DNA of 64,000 bases from Lutibaculum baratangense AMV1. GTDB taxonomy: Bacteria > Pseudomonadota > Alphaproteobacteria > Rhizobiales > Tepidamorphaceae. The notes under the pieces were generated by a model. The model was not told the DNA's origin and ran no database searches. It saw only the letters and a program-made list of their open reading frames with translations. Shown here piece by piece: positions 1-8,464 of this stretch. The stretch covers positions 95,546-159,545 of the forward strand of contig NZ_AWXZ01000015.1 in assembly GCF_000496075.1 (NCBI RefSeq). The letters are read 5' to 3'. The position numbers and the translations under genes were made by a program. The stretch's first letter is position 1. The number at the start of each line of letters is the position of its first letter.

Positions 1-1443
1 GAAGGGCCCTTGCGTCACGAAGTCCATCGACAGGAGGCCCGAAGCCGCGAAGGTCGGGAGGAGAAGCGTGTAGGCCCAGACCGCGAAGCCCGCCAGTGTC
101 CCCCAGATGGCGCCGCGTGCCGTGGCGCGTCTCCAGAACAGCCCGCCGAAGAAGGCCGGCGCGAGCTGGGCGATGGCGGCGAAAGACATGAGGCCGATCG
201 AGGCGAGCGCCGCCGAATTGCCGGCCGTGCGGTAGTAGGCGTAGGCGAGGAGGAGGACCGCGAAGATCGCGATCCGCCGGATCGTCAGGAGCGTGCGCCC
301 CATGTCCTCGCGCACGGTGCCGCGCTCGTCGTCGCGGCGCAGCAGGAACGGCATCACGAGGTCGTTGCAGACCATGATCGAGACCGCGACGCTCGCCACG
401 ATGACCATGGCGGTGGCCGCGGACAGGCCGCCGATGAAGGCGATAAGGCTGACGAGGTTCGCGCCCGCGCTCATCGGCAGCGAGAGGACGTACATGTCGG
501 GCGATGCGCCGACCCGGCCGAGGGTCTGAAGCCCCGCGGCGGCGATCGGGATGACGAACAGGTTGATGAGCACGAGATAGGCCGGGAACGCCCAGCGCGC
601 CCAGGCGAGGTCGCGCTCGGAGTGGTTCTCGACGACCATCACGTGGAACTGCCGGGGCAGGAGCACGATCGCGCCGAAGCTGAGGAGCGTGATCGTGAGC
701 CACGATTCGAGGTTCACCGCCATGAAGCCCGGCTCGGTCGCCCGGGCCTGCGCCATGGCGGACCACAGTTCGCCCGGGCCGCCATAGATGCCGAAGGTGA
801 CGAAGAGCCCGACGGCCAGGAAGGCGCCGAGCTTGACGATGGATTCGGTCGCGATCGCGAGCATCAGTCCGTGCTGGTGCTCCGTCGCGTCGATGTGGCG
901 CGTGCCGAACAGGATCGAGAACACGGCGAGCGCGACCGCGATGAGGAGCGCGCTGTCCGACAGGATCGGCGCGTCGGGCACGGCGCCGATCTGGTAGATG
1001 TAGCCGGCCATCGTCGTGACCGACGCCGAGATCGCCTTCAGCTGCAGCGCGATATAGGGCACCGCGGCGACCACCGCGATGATGGTCACGATGGCCGCCA
1101 CGGCCTGGCTCTTGCCGTACCTGGCGGCCACGAAGTCGGCGACCGACGTGATGTTCTGGGCCTTGGCCAGCCGGACGATGCGCCGGAGAAGCGGCAGGCC
1201 GATGAGCAGCATCACCGCCGGCCCGACATAGACGGGCAGGAAGTCGAGCCCGCTCGTCACTGCGAGGCCGACGGAGCCGAAGAACGTCCACGACGTGCAG
1301 TAGACGGACAGGGAGAGCGCATAGATGAGCGGCCGCGCCCGCCGCCAGCGCGCGGATCGCGCCACGCGGTCGCCGTAGCTCGCCACGGCGAACAGAAGTG
1401 CGATGTAGAAGACCGCCGTCGAGACGACGACCCAGCCGTCCAT
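1..1443 (-). CDS. SSS-type membrane sensor (hybrid) histidine kinase, N-terminal part only
   Basis: The frame is open from an ATG at 1443 to the window edge, so only the first 481 residues are present. They form a multi-pass membrane domain of the sodium:solute symporter fold. Recognisable segments are SLSVYCTSWTFFGSVG near residue 45 and, close to the edge, AAIAQLAPAFFGGLFW followed by a typical late SSS helix. In alphaproteobacteria this N-terminus usually belongs to PAS-containing hybrid sensor kinases related to CbrA or NahK. The kinase part is inferred because it lies outside the window; a plain PutP-like permease is less likely given the short N-terminus with its conserved CTSWTFFG motif. 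The gene is divergent from mscL. Confidence 0.75.
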   Translation of the reverse strand, partial: MDGWVVVSTAVFYIALLFAVASYGDRVARSARWRRARPLIYALSLSVYCTSWTFFGSVGLAVTSGLDFLPVYVGPAVMLLIGLPLLRRIVRLAKAQNITSVADFVAARYGKSQAVAAIVTIIAVVAAVPYIALQLKAISASVTTMAGYIYQIGAVPDAPILSDSALLIAVALAVFSILFGTRHIDATEHQHGLMLAIATESIVKLGAFLAVGLFVTFGIYGGPGELWSAMAQARATEPGFMAVNLESWLTITLLSFGAIVLLPRQFHVMVVENHSERDLAWARWAFPAYLVLINLFVIPIAAAGLQTLGRVGASPDMYVLSLPMSAGANLVSLIAFIGGLSAATAMVIVASVAVSIMVCNDLVMPFLLRRDDERGTVREDMGRTLLTIRRIAIFAVLLLAYAYYRTAGNSAALASIGLMSFAAIAQLAPAFFGGLFWRRATARGAIWGTLAGFAVWAYTLLLPTFAASGLLSMDFVTQGPF

Positions 1444-1612
1444 GCTTCCTCCCGCGCCGGTCCTGTCGCCGGCCTTTGACGCACGAAACTACATCATGAA
1501 GCCCTGCCACGGCCACACCACCAGCCCCGCTCCCGCTGCTGCTGCGGCCGGGCCGGAAACGCGCTAGCCTCGACGCGGCGCGCTAGACCGCGCGAGGAGA
1601 AGGAGAGGGCAC

Positions 1613-2038
1613 ATGAGCATCATCGCCGAGTTCCGGAAGTTCGCCGTCAAGGGCAACATGGTCGACATGGCGGCCGGCATCATCATCGGCGCCGCCTTCG
1701 GGGCGATCGTGTCGTCGCTCGTCGACGACATCATCATGCCGCCGATCGGGCTGCTCCTCGGCGGCGTCGACTTCTCGCAGCTCTTCGTCGTGCTGAACGG
1801 CGAGGGCAACTTCAACACGATCGCCGAGGCGAGGGCGGCCGGCGCGGTGACCTGGAACATCGGGCTGTTCATCAACGCCGTGATCAAGTTCCTGATCGTC
1901 GCGTGGGCGGTCTTCCTCCTCGTGCGGACGATGAACCGGCTCTTCGTGAAGCAGCAGGTCGAGCCGGCCGCCGCTCCGGAGCCCCCGCGCGAGGTCGTCC
2001 TCCTCGAGGAGATCCGCGACCTCCTCGCCAAGCGCTAG
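1613..2038 (+). CDS. mscL: Large-conductance mechanosensitive channel MscL
   Basis: The 141-residue protein matches MscL along its whole length (family about 130-150 residues). It releases solutes during hypo-osmotic shock as a homopentamer in the inner membrane. The N-terminal helix [20 protein letters not shown] is followed by the pore-lining helix with its Gly/Ala-rich face ([18 protein letters not shown]), a periplasmic loop, the second helix (about residues 83-105) and the charged C-terminal helix ending [24 protein letters not shown] run 5-15 bases upstream supports the start. It stands alone between the divergent sensor kinase gene and fixL. Confidence 0.97.
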   Translation: MSIIAEFRKFAVKGNMVDMAAGIIIGAAFGAIVSSLVDDIIMPPIGLLLGGVDFSQLFVVLNGEGNFNTIAEARAAGAVTWNIGLFINAVIKFLIVAWAVFLLVRTMNRLFVKQQVEPAAAPEPPREVVLLEEIRDLLAKR

Positions 2039-2223
2039 CGGCTGCCGGGTGCGGCCCGGCCGGCTCCAGCACTGGCGACTGTGGCGATTGGGCGCGCCCG
2101 CTTGCGGGCAGCTTGCAGGCGCTGCTCCCGGAAATGACTGGAAACCACGCGTATGGGAGGCTAGCAGTTGATTCTCCGGCTTGGCAGAGCCTTCGCAGCG
2201 ACCACAGCAGAGAAGTGACCGGC

Positions 2224-3420
2224 ATGTCTGATCCCGTGGGGCAGAGCTCAAGGCTCGCCCAGGAACTTCAGGAACAGACACTTTCGGAATCGCGCCTCGC
2301 GGCGGTTCTCGACACGGCGGTGTTTCCGATCATCGTCATGGACGAGCAGGCGCGGATGCTGATCTTCAACAAGGCGTGCGAGCGCACCTTCGGCTATTCC
2401 GCCGAGGAGGCGATCGGCCGCAACGTGAAGATGATCATGCCGCCGGAGGAGGCGAACCGCCACGACCAGTACCTGCTGAACTACTACGCGACCGGGGAAA
2501 AGAAGATCATCGGCATCGGCCGTCGCGTCCGGGGCGCCCATCGCGACGGCACCGTCATTCCCGTCGAGCTCGCCGTCGGCGAGGCGATGACGCCGGACGG
2601 CCGGCAGTTCATCGGCATCATGCGCGACCTCAGGGCGGAGGTCGAAGCGGACGAGCGGGCGAACGCGCTCCAGACCGAGCTCATCAGGTTTGCCCGGATC
2701 AACGCGATGGACGAGATGGGAGCGGCGCTCGCCCACGAGCTCAACCAGCCGCTGACCGCCGTGATGCTCTACCTGCAGGCCGTGAACCGCGCTGCGAAGA
2801 AGCAGGTGGAGAAGGGATCCCTCGCGCCTGAGATCACGGAGATCCTGGGCAAGGCGGTCAACGAGGCTGACCGCGCCGGCAAGATCATCCAGCGGATGCG
2901 GCGCTTCATCGAGAAGCGGGAGACGGAGAGGCAGAAGGTACTCCTGCCCGACCTCGTCGACGAGACGATCGAGTTCGCGATCGTCGGGGCGCGCGGCCAC
3001 GACGTCGAGATCGTGCGCCGCCACGAGGACGGGCTCGTGCCTGTCGAGATAGACCAGGTCCAGATCCAGCAGGTTCTGGTCAATCTCATGCGCAATGCGC
3101 TAGAGGCGGTGAGGGTGGCGGTGGTGAAGCGGATCCTCGTCGAGACCTTCCGCGACGAACAGTGGGAGAAGGTGAGCGTGACCGACAGTGGGGCTGGCGT
3201 TCCTCCCGAGCTCGTGCCGGACCTGTTCCGTGCCTTCTCCAGCCGGACGAAGGGCGGCGTGGGACTCGGGCTTGCGATCTCGCGCACCATCGCCCAGAGC
3301 CACGGCGGCGACCTGACCGTCGATCCCGGAGGTGGCGGACGCGGGGCGACCTTCACGCTCGCCCTGCCGATCGAACGGCCTCTTGCCCCTCGGCACCCGA
3401 CAGGACGGACCGGAGAATGA
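2224..3420 (+). CDS. fixL: Oxygen-sensing histidine kinase FixL (soluble, single heme-PAS)
   Basis: FixL binds O2 at a heme-PAS domain and, when deoxygenated, phosphorylates FixJ. The start at 2224 gives 398 residues; upstream in-frame codons run into the mscL tail. A PAS domain spans about residues 20-135. His80 in NRHDQYL aligns with the proximal heme ligand (His200 of Bradyrhizobium FixL) and Arg100 in IIGIGR with the distal Arg220. The positions of Arg206 and His214 are Asn86 and Lys94 here. The HisKA phospho-acceptor is His161 in HELNQP. The ATPase N box (NLMRNALEAV), G1 (DSGAGV) and G2 (GVGLGLAIS) follow. There are no membrane helices, unlike Sinorhizobium FixL. It overlaps fixJ by ATGA. 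Confidence 0.95.
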   Translation: MSDPVGQSSRLAQELQEQTLSESRLAAVLDTAVFPIIVMDEQARMLIFNKACERTFGYSAEEAIGRNVKMIMPPEEANRHDQYLLNYYATGEKKIIGIGRRVRGAHRDGTVIPVELAVGEAMTPDGRQFIGIMRDLRAEVEADERANALQTELIRFARINAMDEMGAALAHELNQPLTAVMLYLQAVNRAAKKQVEKGSLAPEITEILGKAVNEADRAGKIIQRMRRFIEKRETERQKVLLPDLVDETIEFAIVGARGHDVEIVRRHEDGLVPVEIDQVQIQQVLVNLMRNALEAVRVAVVKRILVETFRDEQWEKVSVTDSGAGVPPELVPDLFRAFSSRTKGGVGLGLAISRTIAQSHGGDLTVDPGGGGRGATFTLALPIERPLAPRHPTGRTGE

Positions 3421-4028
3421 GCGAGCCTCAGAAAGTCTATATCGTCGACGACGACCCCTCGGTGCGCGATGCGCTCGAGCTCGTCTTCAGGCTCGAGGGC
3501 TACGAGTCCCGCGGCTTCGGCAGTGGGAGCGACTTTCTCCGCATCGCGAAGTCGGACCCGCCGCACTGCGTCCTGCTCGATGTCCACATGCCGGGGAAGT
3601 CCGGCCTCGACGTCCTGTCGGAGCTCAATGCGCAGGACTATCCCGCCCCGATCTTCATCATCTCCGGTCAGGGCGACATCCCGATGGCCGTCGGGGCGGT
3701 GAAACAGGGGGCGTTCGACTTCATCGAGAAACCGTTCGACGCCGACACCGTTGTGGAACGTGTCGCCGAGGCGATCGTCAGATATGCGGAACGCAGCGGA
3801 GATGCCGATCCCGCCTCGATGATATCGGCCGAGGCGGCCGAACTGCTGACGCCGCGCGAGCGCGAGGTCTTGGTCGAGATCACCGGGGGAGCTTCCAACA
3901 AGGAGGCAGGGCGCACGCTCGGCATAAGCCCCCGGACGATCGAGGTGCACCGGGCGCGCATCATGGAGAAGCTCGGCGCGAAGAACGCGGCCGACCTGGT
4001 ACGGATCGCGCTTGGCAACAAGCGCTGA
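3417..4028 (+). CDS. fixJ: Two-component response regulator FixJ
   Basis: FixJ is the partner of FixL and activates fixK transcription under low oxygen. The 203-residue protein has an N-terminal receiver with acidic pocket DDD at 11-13, phospho-acceptor Asp55 (LLDVHMPG), Ser83 and Lys105 (EKPFD). The C-terminal LuxR-type helix-turn-helix begins LTPREREVLVEI and has the recognition region ISPRTIEVHRARIMEKLG. Its ATG overlaps the fixL stop codon, so translation is probably coupled. Length and domain order match the family. Confidence 0.96.
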   Translation: MSEPQKVYIVDDDPSVRDALELVFRLEGYESRGFGSGSDFLRIAKSDPPHCVLLDVHMPGKSGLDVLSELNAQDYPAPIFIISGQGDIPMAVGAVKQGAFDFIEKPFDADTVVERVAEAIVRYAERSGDADPASMISAEAAELLTPREREVLVEITGGASNKEAGRTLGISPRTIEVHRARIMEKLGAKNAADLVRIALGNKR

Positions 4029-4104
4029 GAGTTGATGCCGATCAAGGCGGCGAGCCCCCGCAAGGAGGATGTTGCACGCTTGAGTTCCATGCGGGAGACG
4101 AAGC

Positions 4105-4446
4105 GTGCCGCGCTTCTACATCGTCGAAGACGACTCGGCCGTCGGTGATTCGCTGGCCGTCTTTCTGTCCAGCCACGGCCACGATGCCGTCCGGTACGGC
4201 GATGCGGAGAGCTTCTTCCGCGAGGTCGTGCCCGTCGCCGGCGACACGCTGATCGTCGACATCGGCCTGCCGGGCATGAGCGGCAGCCAGCTCATCCGCT
4301 GGGTCAGCAAGCTGCGCGACGAGCCCTCGATCATCGTGATCTCCGGGAAATCTGAGCTGAACCTGCGCAGCGAGCTCGAAGGGCTCCCGGTGAAGCGGCT
4401 GATCCGCAAGCCGTTCGATGCGTCCGCGGTGGAGGCGCTTCTCTGA
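4105..4446 (+). CDS. Single-domain response regulator (lone receiver)
   Basis: The 113-residue protein is a receiver domain without an output domain. The acidic pair is in VEDD at residues 8-10, the phospho-acceptor is Asp52 (IVDIGLPGMSG), the switch serine is Ser80 and the conserved lysine is Lys102 (RKPFD). The start is a GTG at 4105 with GGGAG 8-12 bases upstream; the nearby ATG at 4089 is out of frame. It lies 76 bases after fixJ and before fixK, all on one strand. It may compete for FixL phosphoryl groups or act as an adaptor, as small receivers do elsewhere, but this is inference. It does not resemble FixT. Confidence 0.85.
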   Translation: MPRFYIVEDDSAVGDSLAVFLSSHGHDAVRYGDAESFFREVVPVAGDTLIVDIGLPGMSGSQLIRWVSKLRDEPSIIVISGKSELNLRSELEGLPVKRLIRKPFDASAVEALL

Positions 4447-4515
4447 GGGACGACCCCTCGGCCGAGCCCTCCGTTCCCGCGCGTGGCCGCCCGCCATCGG
4501 CGGTGGCGCACGCAC

Positions 4516-4538
4516 CTAAGTGTATCTCCGTACGAAGT
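4516..4538 (+). promoter_or_regulatory. Candidate FixJ-binding site in front of fixK
   Basis: CTAAGTGTATCTCC followed by GTACGAAG resembles the CTAAGTAGTTTCC and GTAMGTAG elements described for FixJ-dependent promoters in rhizobia, with a few mismatches. It lies about 90 bases before the chosen fixK start. Position and context are right but the motif is degenerate. Confidence 0.4.
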
Positions 4539-4628
4539 GCACCGAATTCCGGCGCTTCCGGCCCCTTGGTAGCTATGTCTCGTGCTCGACAGCGAGCGCA
4601 GGAACGAGAGACACGGGGCGCCAGTATA

Positions 4629-5282
4629 ATGCACACCGCCACCCAGCACGCCTTGCGCGAGATCAACCTGCCCCAGCGGCATCGGGGCGCCGGGCAGGCT
4701 GCTTCCGCTCCCAAGTGGTCACGTCTCCTCTCCTTTGCGCCGCACGCCGAGATCTTCTCCGAGGGCGACCCCGCCAACTCCATCTGGGAGATCATCGAGG
4801 GCGCCGTGATGCTCTACAAGCTCCTGCCGGACGGCCGCCGCCAGGTGGTGGAGCTGCTGGGCCCCGGCGACTTCTTCGGCTTCGGCGCCGAGGACATCGT
4901 CGACTGCAGCGCCGAGACGCTGACGGGCGCGCGCATCCAGTGCCACGACCGGCGCTCTTCCGAGAACTGCACCGCGTTCCAGACGCGGCTGATGGCGCAG
5001 GTGCGCCGGCGCGTCCACGCGCTGCACGAGCACACCGTCCTGCTCGGCCGCAAATCCGCCGTCGAGCGGGTGGCCAGCTTCCTCCTCGGCCTGACCGGCG
5101 GCGAGGTCATCCGGCTGAACCTGAGCCGGCAGGAGATCGCGGACTATCTCGGCCTCACGATCGAGACGGTGTCCCGCTCCTTCACCGAGCTGCGCAAGCG
5201 CGGCGCCATCGCCCTCGACCGCCAGGACACGGTGCGCCTGACCGACCGGGGCGCGCTGGGTGAAATAGCGGGCAATTTCTGA
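4629..5282 (+). CDS. fixK: Crp/Fnr-family transcriptional regulator FixK
   Basis: This 217-residue regulator has a cyclic-nucleotide-like beta-roll (FAPHAEIFSEGDPANSIWEI, then LGPGDFFGFG) and a C-terminal winged helix with LSRQEIADYLGLTIETVSRS. The E-x2-SR recognition motif reads FNR-type half sites (TTGAT). There is no N-terminal cysteine cluster, so it is FixK and not an oxygen-sensing FNR. The start at 4629 was chosen because longer starts (from 4503) would place the candidate FixJ site inside the gene. Likely targets are the TTGAY-N4-RTCAA boxes before hemN, ccoN, ccoG and uspA. A hairpin at 5334 probably ends the transcript. Confidence 0.92.
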   Translation: MHTATQHALREINLPQRHRGAGQAASAPKWSRLLSFAPHAEIFSEGDPANSIWEIIEGAVMLYKLLPDGRRQVVELLGPGDFFGFGAEDIVDCSAETLTGARIQCHDRRSSENCTAFQTRLMAQVRRRVHALHEHTVLLGRKSAVERVASFLLGLTGGEVIRLNLSRQEIADYLGLTIETVSRSFTELRKRGAIALDRQDTVRLTDRGALGEIAGNF

Positions 5283-5333
5283 CGCCGGCGGAGCCGGGCG
5301 TCCGCCTCCTCTTTCGCCAGGGGGTGAACTTGT

Positions 5334-5357
5334 GGGGCGGGTTCGCAAACCCGCCCC
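5334..5357 (+). terminator. Hairpin downstream of fixK
   Basis: A perfect 10-bp stem (GGGGCGGGTT / AACCCGCCCC) with a 4-base loop lies 51 bases after fixK and is followed by a T/C-rich stretch. Confidence 0.6.
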
Positions 5358-5511
5358 TCCTTCTGTCGGCCCTCTCGAAGTCTTCGACCCTCTCCGAACT
5401 GGTGGCGGCACCGCTTCGTCCGAGGGGAGGATGTCCGGACGATGGATCCGACGCCGGCCGGATGCGTTGTCTCCAAGGATCTAGACCAGACTGCAGGTTC
5501 GGAGAGCTGCC

Positions 5512-5865
5512 GTGATCTTCCAAAAAACCGCCTTGGCTCTGGCCATCACTCTGGGCATGTCGGTGTCGGCGCACGCGGTGCCGGTCCTTGCCGTCGTCGA
5601 CGACACGGCTTCCACCGTCGAACTCGTCAAGGGCCCGCCCGCGCACGCACGTGGAAACAAGGCCCGGTACAAATCACACAAAGGGCCGACGGTCAGCCGA
5701 TGGGGCGAGCCCCGGCAGGCCAGGCGGGGTCCCCCTGACCACGCCCCGGCCTGGGGTTACCGCGCGAAGAGCCGGGACGAGTACTGCCGGGACAGGTATC
5801 GGAGCTACGACCCCGCGACCGGGATGTACCGCACGTATTCCGGCCGGTGGGTTCCGTGCCTCTGA
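5512..5865 (+). CDS. BA14K-like small secreted protein
   Basis: The 117-residue protein starts at a GTG (5512) preceded by GGAGAG. A signal peptide (MIFQKTALALAITLGMSVSA, cleavage likely after AHA) is followed by a basic, low-complexity stretch. The C-terminus holds the pattern CRDRYRSYDPATGMYRTY and a final WVPC, which is the hallmark of the BA14K family named after a Brucella immunoreactive protein. Two cysteines bracket the motif and could form a disulfide in the periplasm. The molecular function is unknown. It converges with hemN, leaving only 41 bases between the stop codons. Confidence 0.75.
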   Translation: MIFQKTALALAITLGMSVSAHAVPVLAVVDDTASTVELVKGPPAHARGNKARYKSHKGPTVSRWGEPRQARRGPPDHAPAWGYRAKSRDEYCRDRYRSYDPATGMYRTYSGRWVPCL

Positions 5866-5906
5866 GGCATCTCAGCGTCGCAGATGAGTGAGAGCGAGAC
5901 TTCGGG

Positions 5907-7256
5907 TCACACGGCCAGCGAGTGCCGCGCGGCCTGCGGCGCGAGGTACGCGTCGAACGCGGCCGCCGGGAGCCTCGCGAAGCTGCGCATCGCTTCGGGC
6001 ACCCGGAGGTGGCGGCCGCGAAGCTCGACGATGCCCGCCTCCTCGAGCTCCCTGAGCGCCGGCTCCGCGTCGTCCATGAGATCGACGGGCAGACCGTGCG
6101 CGAGGGCGACCTCGCCATGATCTGCCTCGAGGTCGCACATCAGCCGCTCGATGACGGCGGCCCGCGCGACGTCCTCGGGCTCGAGCGCCCGCCCCCGCGC
6201 ACTCGGCAGAACGCCTGCCTCGACGGCGCGACGCCAGCCGCCGATGTCCGGCGCGTTCTGCACGTAGCCTTGGGGCATGCGGCCGATCGAGGAGACCCCC
6301 AGACCGATCAGCGTCGTCGCCGAATCGGTCGTGTAGCCCTGGAAGTTGCGACGCAACGTGCCCGACCGGAGCATCGTCGACATCGGGTCGTCCGGCCGCG
6401 CGAAATGGTCGAGACCGACCCGCACATAGCCTTCGGCGACGAGTAGGTCCGCTGCGAGATCGGCCTGCTCCAGGCGCTCCATCGCGCCCGGCAGCTCCTC
6501 TGTCCGGATCAGCTTCTGGTGGCTCTTCATCCACGGCACGTGCGCGTAGCCGAAGAGGGCCACGCGGTCGGGCCGGAGCGAGAGGGCGAGCTCGACGCTG
6601 CGGGCGACGTCCTGGGCGCGCTGCTGCGGCAGGCCGTACATCAGGTCGAAGTTCAGCGCCTCGATTCCGGTCTCGCGCAGCGCGTCGACGGCCGCGCTCA
6701 CCTGGGGGAAAGGCTGGATCCGACCGATCGCCTTCTGGACGTGCTCGCCGAAGTCCTGAACGCCGAGGCTCGCGCGGGTCACCCCGATCTCGCTCAATGT
6801 CCGCGCGAGCTCTCTCGTGACCGTTCGCGGATCGAGCTCGATCGCGTGCTCGGCCCCCGGCTGGAGGTCGAAGGCCTCCGCCAGCCGCGCGGCCAGGTCC
6901 AGGAAGGCCTGTCGCGGCAGGATGCTCGGCGTCCCGCCACCCCAGTGCAGGTGGGAGACCGGAAACCTCTCCCCCGCTTTCTGCCTCACGAGGTCGATTT
7001 CGCGCCCGAGGGTCTCGGCATACTCGAAGATCGGCCCGTCGCGGCGGATCGCCTTAGTGTGGCAGCCGCAATAGTGGCAGATCGTCCGGCAGTACGGGAC
7101 GTGGAGATAGACCGACACCGGCTCGCGCCGGGGAAGTTCGGAGAGCCATCCCGCGTAGACGCCTGCGTCCACTGCAGCGCAGAAATGCGGCGCTGTGGGG
7201 TAAGAGGTGTAGCGCGGCACCTGCCGGAGGGCGTAGGGAAGAAGCCTGTTGTCCAT
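5907..7256 (-). CDS. hemN: Oxygen-independent coproporphyrinogen III oxidase HemN
   Basis: HemN is a radical SAM enzyme that decarboxylates coproporphyrinogen III to protoporphyrinogen IX without oxygen, supplying heme for cbb3 oxidase under microaerobiosis. The start MDNRLLPYALRQVPRYTSYP at 7256 gives 449 residues, the usual length; a longer start at 7304 would run through the FixK box. The cluster motif CRTICHYCGC (C-x3-C-x2-C-x-C) lies near residue 60, followed by the SAM-binding stretch HWGGGTPS. An FNR/FixK box at 7291-7304 sits directly upstream. The gene is divergent from the AbrB-family gene. Confidence 0.95.
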   Translation of the reverse strand: MDNRLLPYALRQVPRYTSYPTAPHFCAAVDAGVYAGWLSELPRREPVSVYLHVPYCRTICHYCGCHTKAIRRDGPIFEYAETLGREIDLVRQKAGERFPVSHLHWGGGTPSILPRQAFLDLAARLAEAFDLQPGAEHAIELDPRTVTRELARTLSEIGVTRASLGVQDFGEHVQKAIGRIQPFPQVSAAVDALRETGIEALNFDLMYGLPQQRAQDVARSVELALSLRPDRVALFGYAHVPWMKSHQKLIRTEELPGAMERLEQADLAADLLVAEGYVRVGLDHFARPDDPMSTMLRSGTLRRNFQGYTTDSATTLIGLGVSSIGRMPQGYVQNAPDIGGWRRAVEAGVLPSARGRALEPEDVARAAVIERLMCDLEADHGEVALAHGLPVDLMDDAEPALRELEEAGIVELRGRHLRVPEAMRSFARLPAAAFDAYLAPQAARHSLAV

Positions 7257-7290
7257 GCCGCGAGCATGGGATCTCCGGCGCCCCTCCGCC

Positions 7291-7304
7291 TTGACCTCCA
7301 TCAA
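7291..7304 (-). promoter_or_regulatory. FNR/FixK box in front of hemN
   Basis: TTGACCTCCATCAA on the plus strand (TTGATGGAGGTCAA towards hemN) differs from the TTGAT-N4-ATCAA consensus at one base. Its centre is about 41 bases from the hemN start codon. It also lies 12 bases before the divergent AbrB-family start and could affect that gene. Confidence 0.8.
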
Positions 7305-7316
7305 ATCCGGGGAACG

Positions 7317-8354
7317 ATGTCTGGTCTCCTGAAGCTGACCCTCGCCGTCTGCGGCACGATGCTGATTTCGGCGGCCGGCGGGCTGGTTTTCGAGGTCCTC
7401 GACATCCCGGTCTCGTGGCTGTCCGGCGGCATGATCGCTGTCGCGGTCGCCGGGCTCGTCGGCGTGCCGGTCGTGGTGCCGGCGATGCTCCGCAATCTCG
7501 TCTTCTTCGTGATGGGGCTCTCGATCGGCAGTGCCGTCACGCCCGAGAGCCTGAGGGGCATCGGCACGTGGCCGGCCTCTATCGTCGGCATGGTCGCGAC
7601 GGTCGTCCTGATCACCTTCACGTCCTTCGCGATCCTGCGCTGGCGGGGTGGCTGGGATCGCCGCGACGCGTTCCTCGCGAGCGCGCCCGGCGCATTGTCG
7701 CTGATCGTCAGCCTCTCGGAGTCGCTCAAGGCAGACGTGGGCCGCATCACCCTCGTGCAGTCTCTGCGCGTGGCCCTTCTCGTGCTGGCGCTGCCTCCGA
7801 TGCTCCGGCTGATCGCGCCTGCCGGCGTCGAGATCGAGCTAGGCGCGCCGGCGACCGAGTTCGACGTCGGGCAGTTCCTGATCCTGGCCGCGGGCGGGGT
7901 CGCCGGCTCGGTGGTCTGCTACCTCATCCGCATGCAGAGCCCGATCCTGCTCGGCTCGCTGCTCGGCAGCGCCATGCTGCACGGAACGGGCAATATCGAC
8001 ATCGCGGTCCCGAGGTTCATCCTGATCCCGGCGCTGATCGCCATCGGCGCAATTGTCGGCTCCCGCTTTCGCGGCATCGGATGGGCGGTCTTGCGCCGCT
8101 CGGCGGTCGACGGCGTGTTGACCTTCGTGGCGACGCTCGGCCTCGCGCTGCTCGCGGCGGCCATTGCCGCGGAGCTGTTGCGCTTCCCGGTGGGGCAGAC
8201 GGCGCTCGCCTTCGCGCCGGGCGGCTTCGACGTGATGACGATCATGGCGTTCGCGCTCGGCTTCGACCCAGCCTATGTCGCCGCACACCACGTCGTGCGT
8301 TTCCTCGGCATCGCGATCCTCATCCCCCTGATCTTTCCCCGCCGCAGGGACTGA
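7317..8354 (+). CDS. AbrB-family (ammonia monooxygenase-like) membrane protein
   Basis: The 345-residue protein is almost entirely hydrophobic, with about 9-10 predicted membrane helices in two similar halves. The motifs LPVSWL-like (DIPVSWLSGGM) near residue 27, FFVMGLSIGSAVTPE, and APGALSLIV with its second-half counterpart FAPGGFDVMTIMA are characteristic of the AbrB/YdaS membrane family (PF05145). The biochemical role of this family is unproven, so no function is assigned. The start at 7317 lies just downstream of the hemN FixK box, which could repress or activate it. Confidence 0.8.
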   Translation: MSGLLKLTLAVCGTMLISAAGGLVFEVLDIPVSWLSGGMIAVAVAGLVGVPVVVPAMLRNLVFFVMGLSIGSAVTPESLRGIGTWPASIVGMVATVVLITFTSFAILRWRGGWDRRDAFLASAPGALSLIVSLSESLKADVGRITLVQSLRVALLVLALPPMLRLIAPAGVEIELGAPATEFDVGQFLILAAGGVAGSVVCYLIRMQSPILLGSLLGSAMLHGTGNIDIAVPRFILIPALIAIGAIVGSRFRGIGWAVLRRSAVDGVLTFVATLGLALLAAAIAAELLRFPVGQTALAFAPGGFDVMTIMAFALGFDPAYVAAHHVVRFLGIAILIPLIFPRRRD

Positions 8355-8391
8355 TGCCCGCCGGGCACATGTGGCCCGGGCGAGGAGGAAC

Positions 8392-8405
8392 TTGATCGAC
8401 ATCAA
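8392..8405 (+). promoter_or_regulatory. FNR/FixK box in front of ccoNOQP
   Basis: TTGATCGACATCAA is a perfect match to TTGAT-N4-ATCAA. Its centre lies about 66 bases before the ccoN start, leaving room for an activator site near -41 and a short leader. Confidence 0.9.
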
Positions 8406-8464
8406 TGCGGCGAACCGCCCGCCGCAGTTCCGTCCACGTGAACAGTTTCACGAGGTTCGGCAAC

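Noticed and set aside
10..1479. 489-residue plus-strand open frame
   Set aside because: It lies opposite the SSS-type sensor gene and is a low-complexity Arg/Asp/Glu/His-rich shadow.
4503..4628. Longer fixK start
   Set aside because: It would place the candidate FixJ site in the coding region and adds unconserved sequence.
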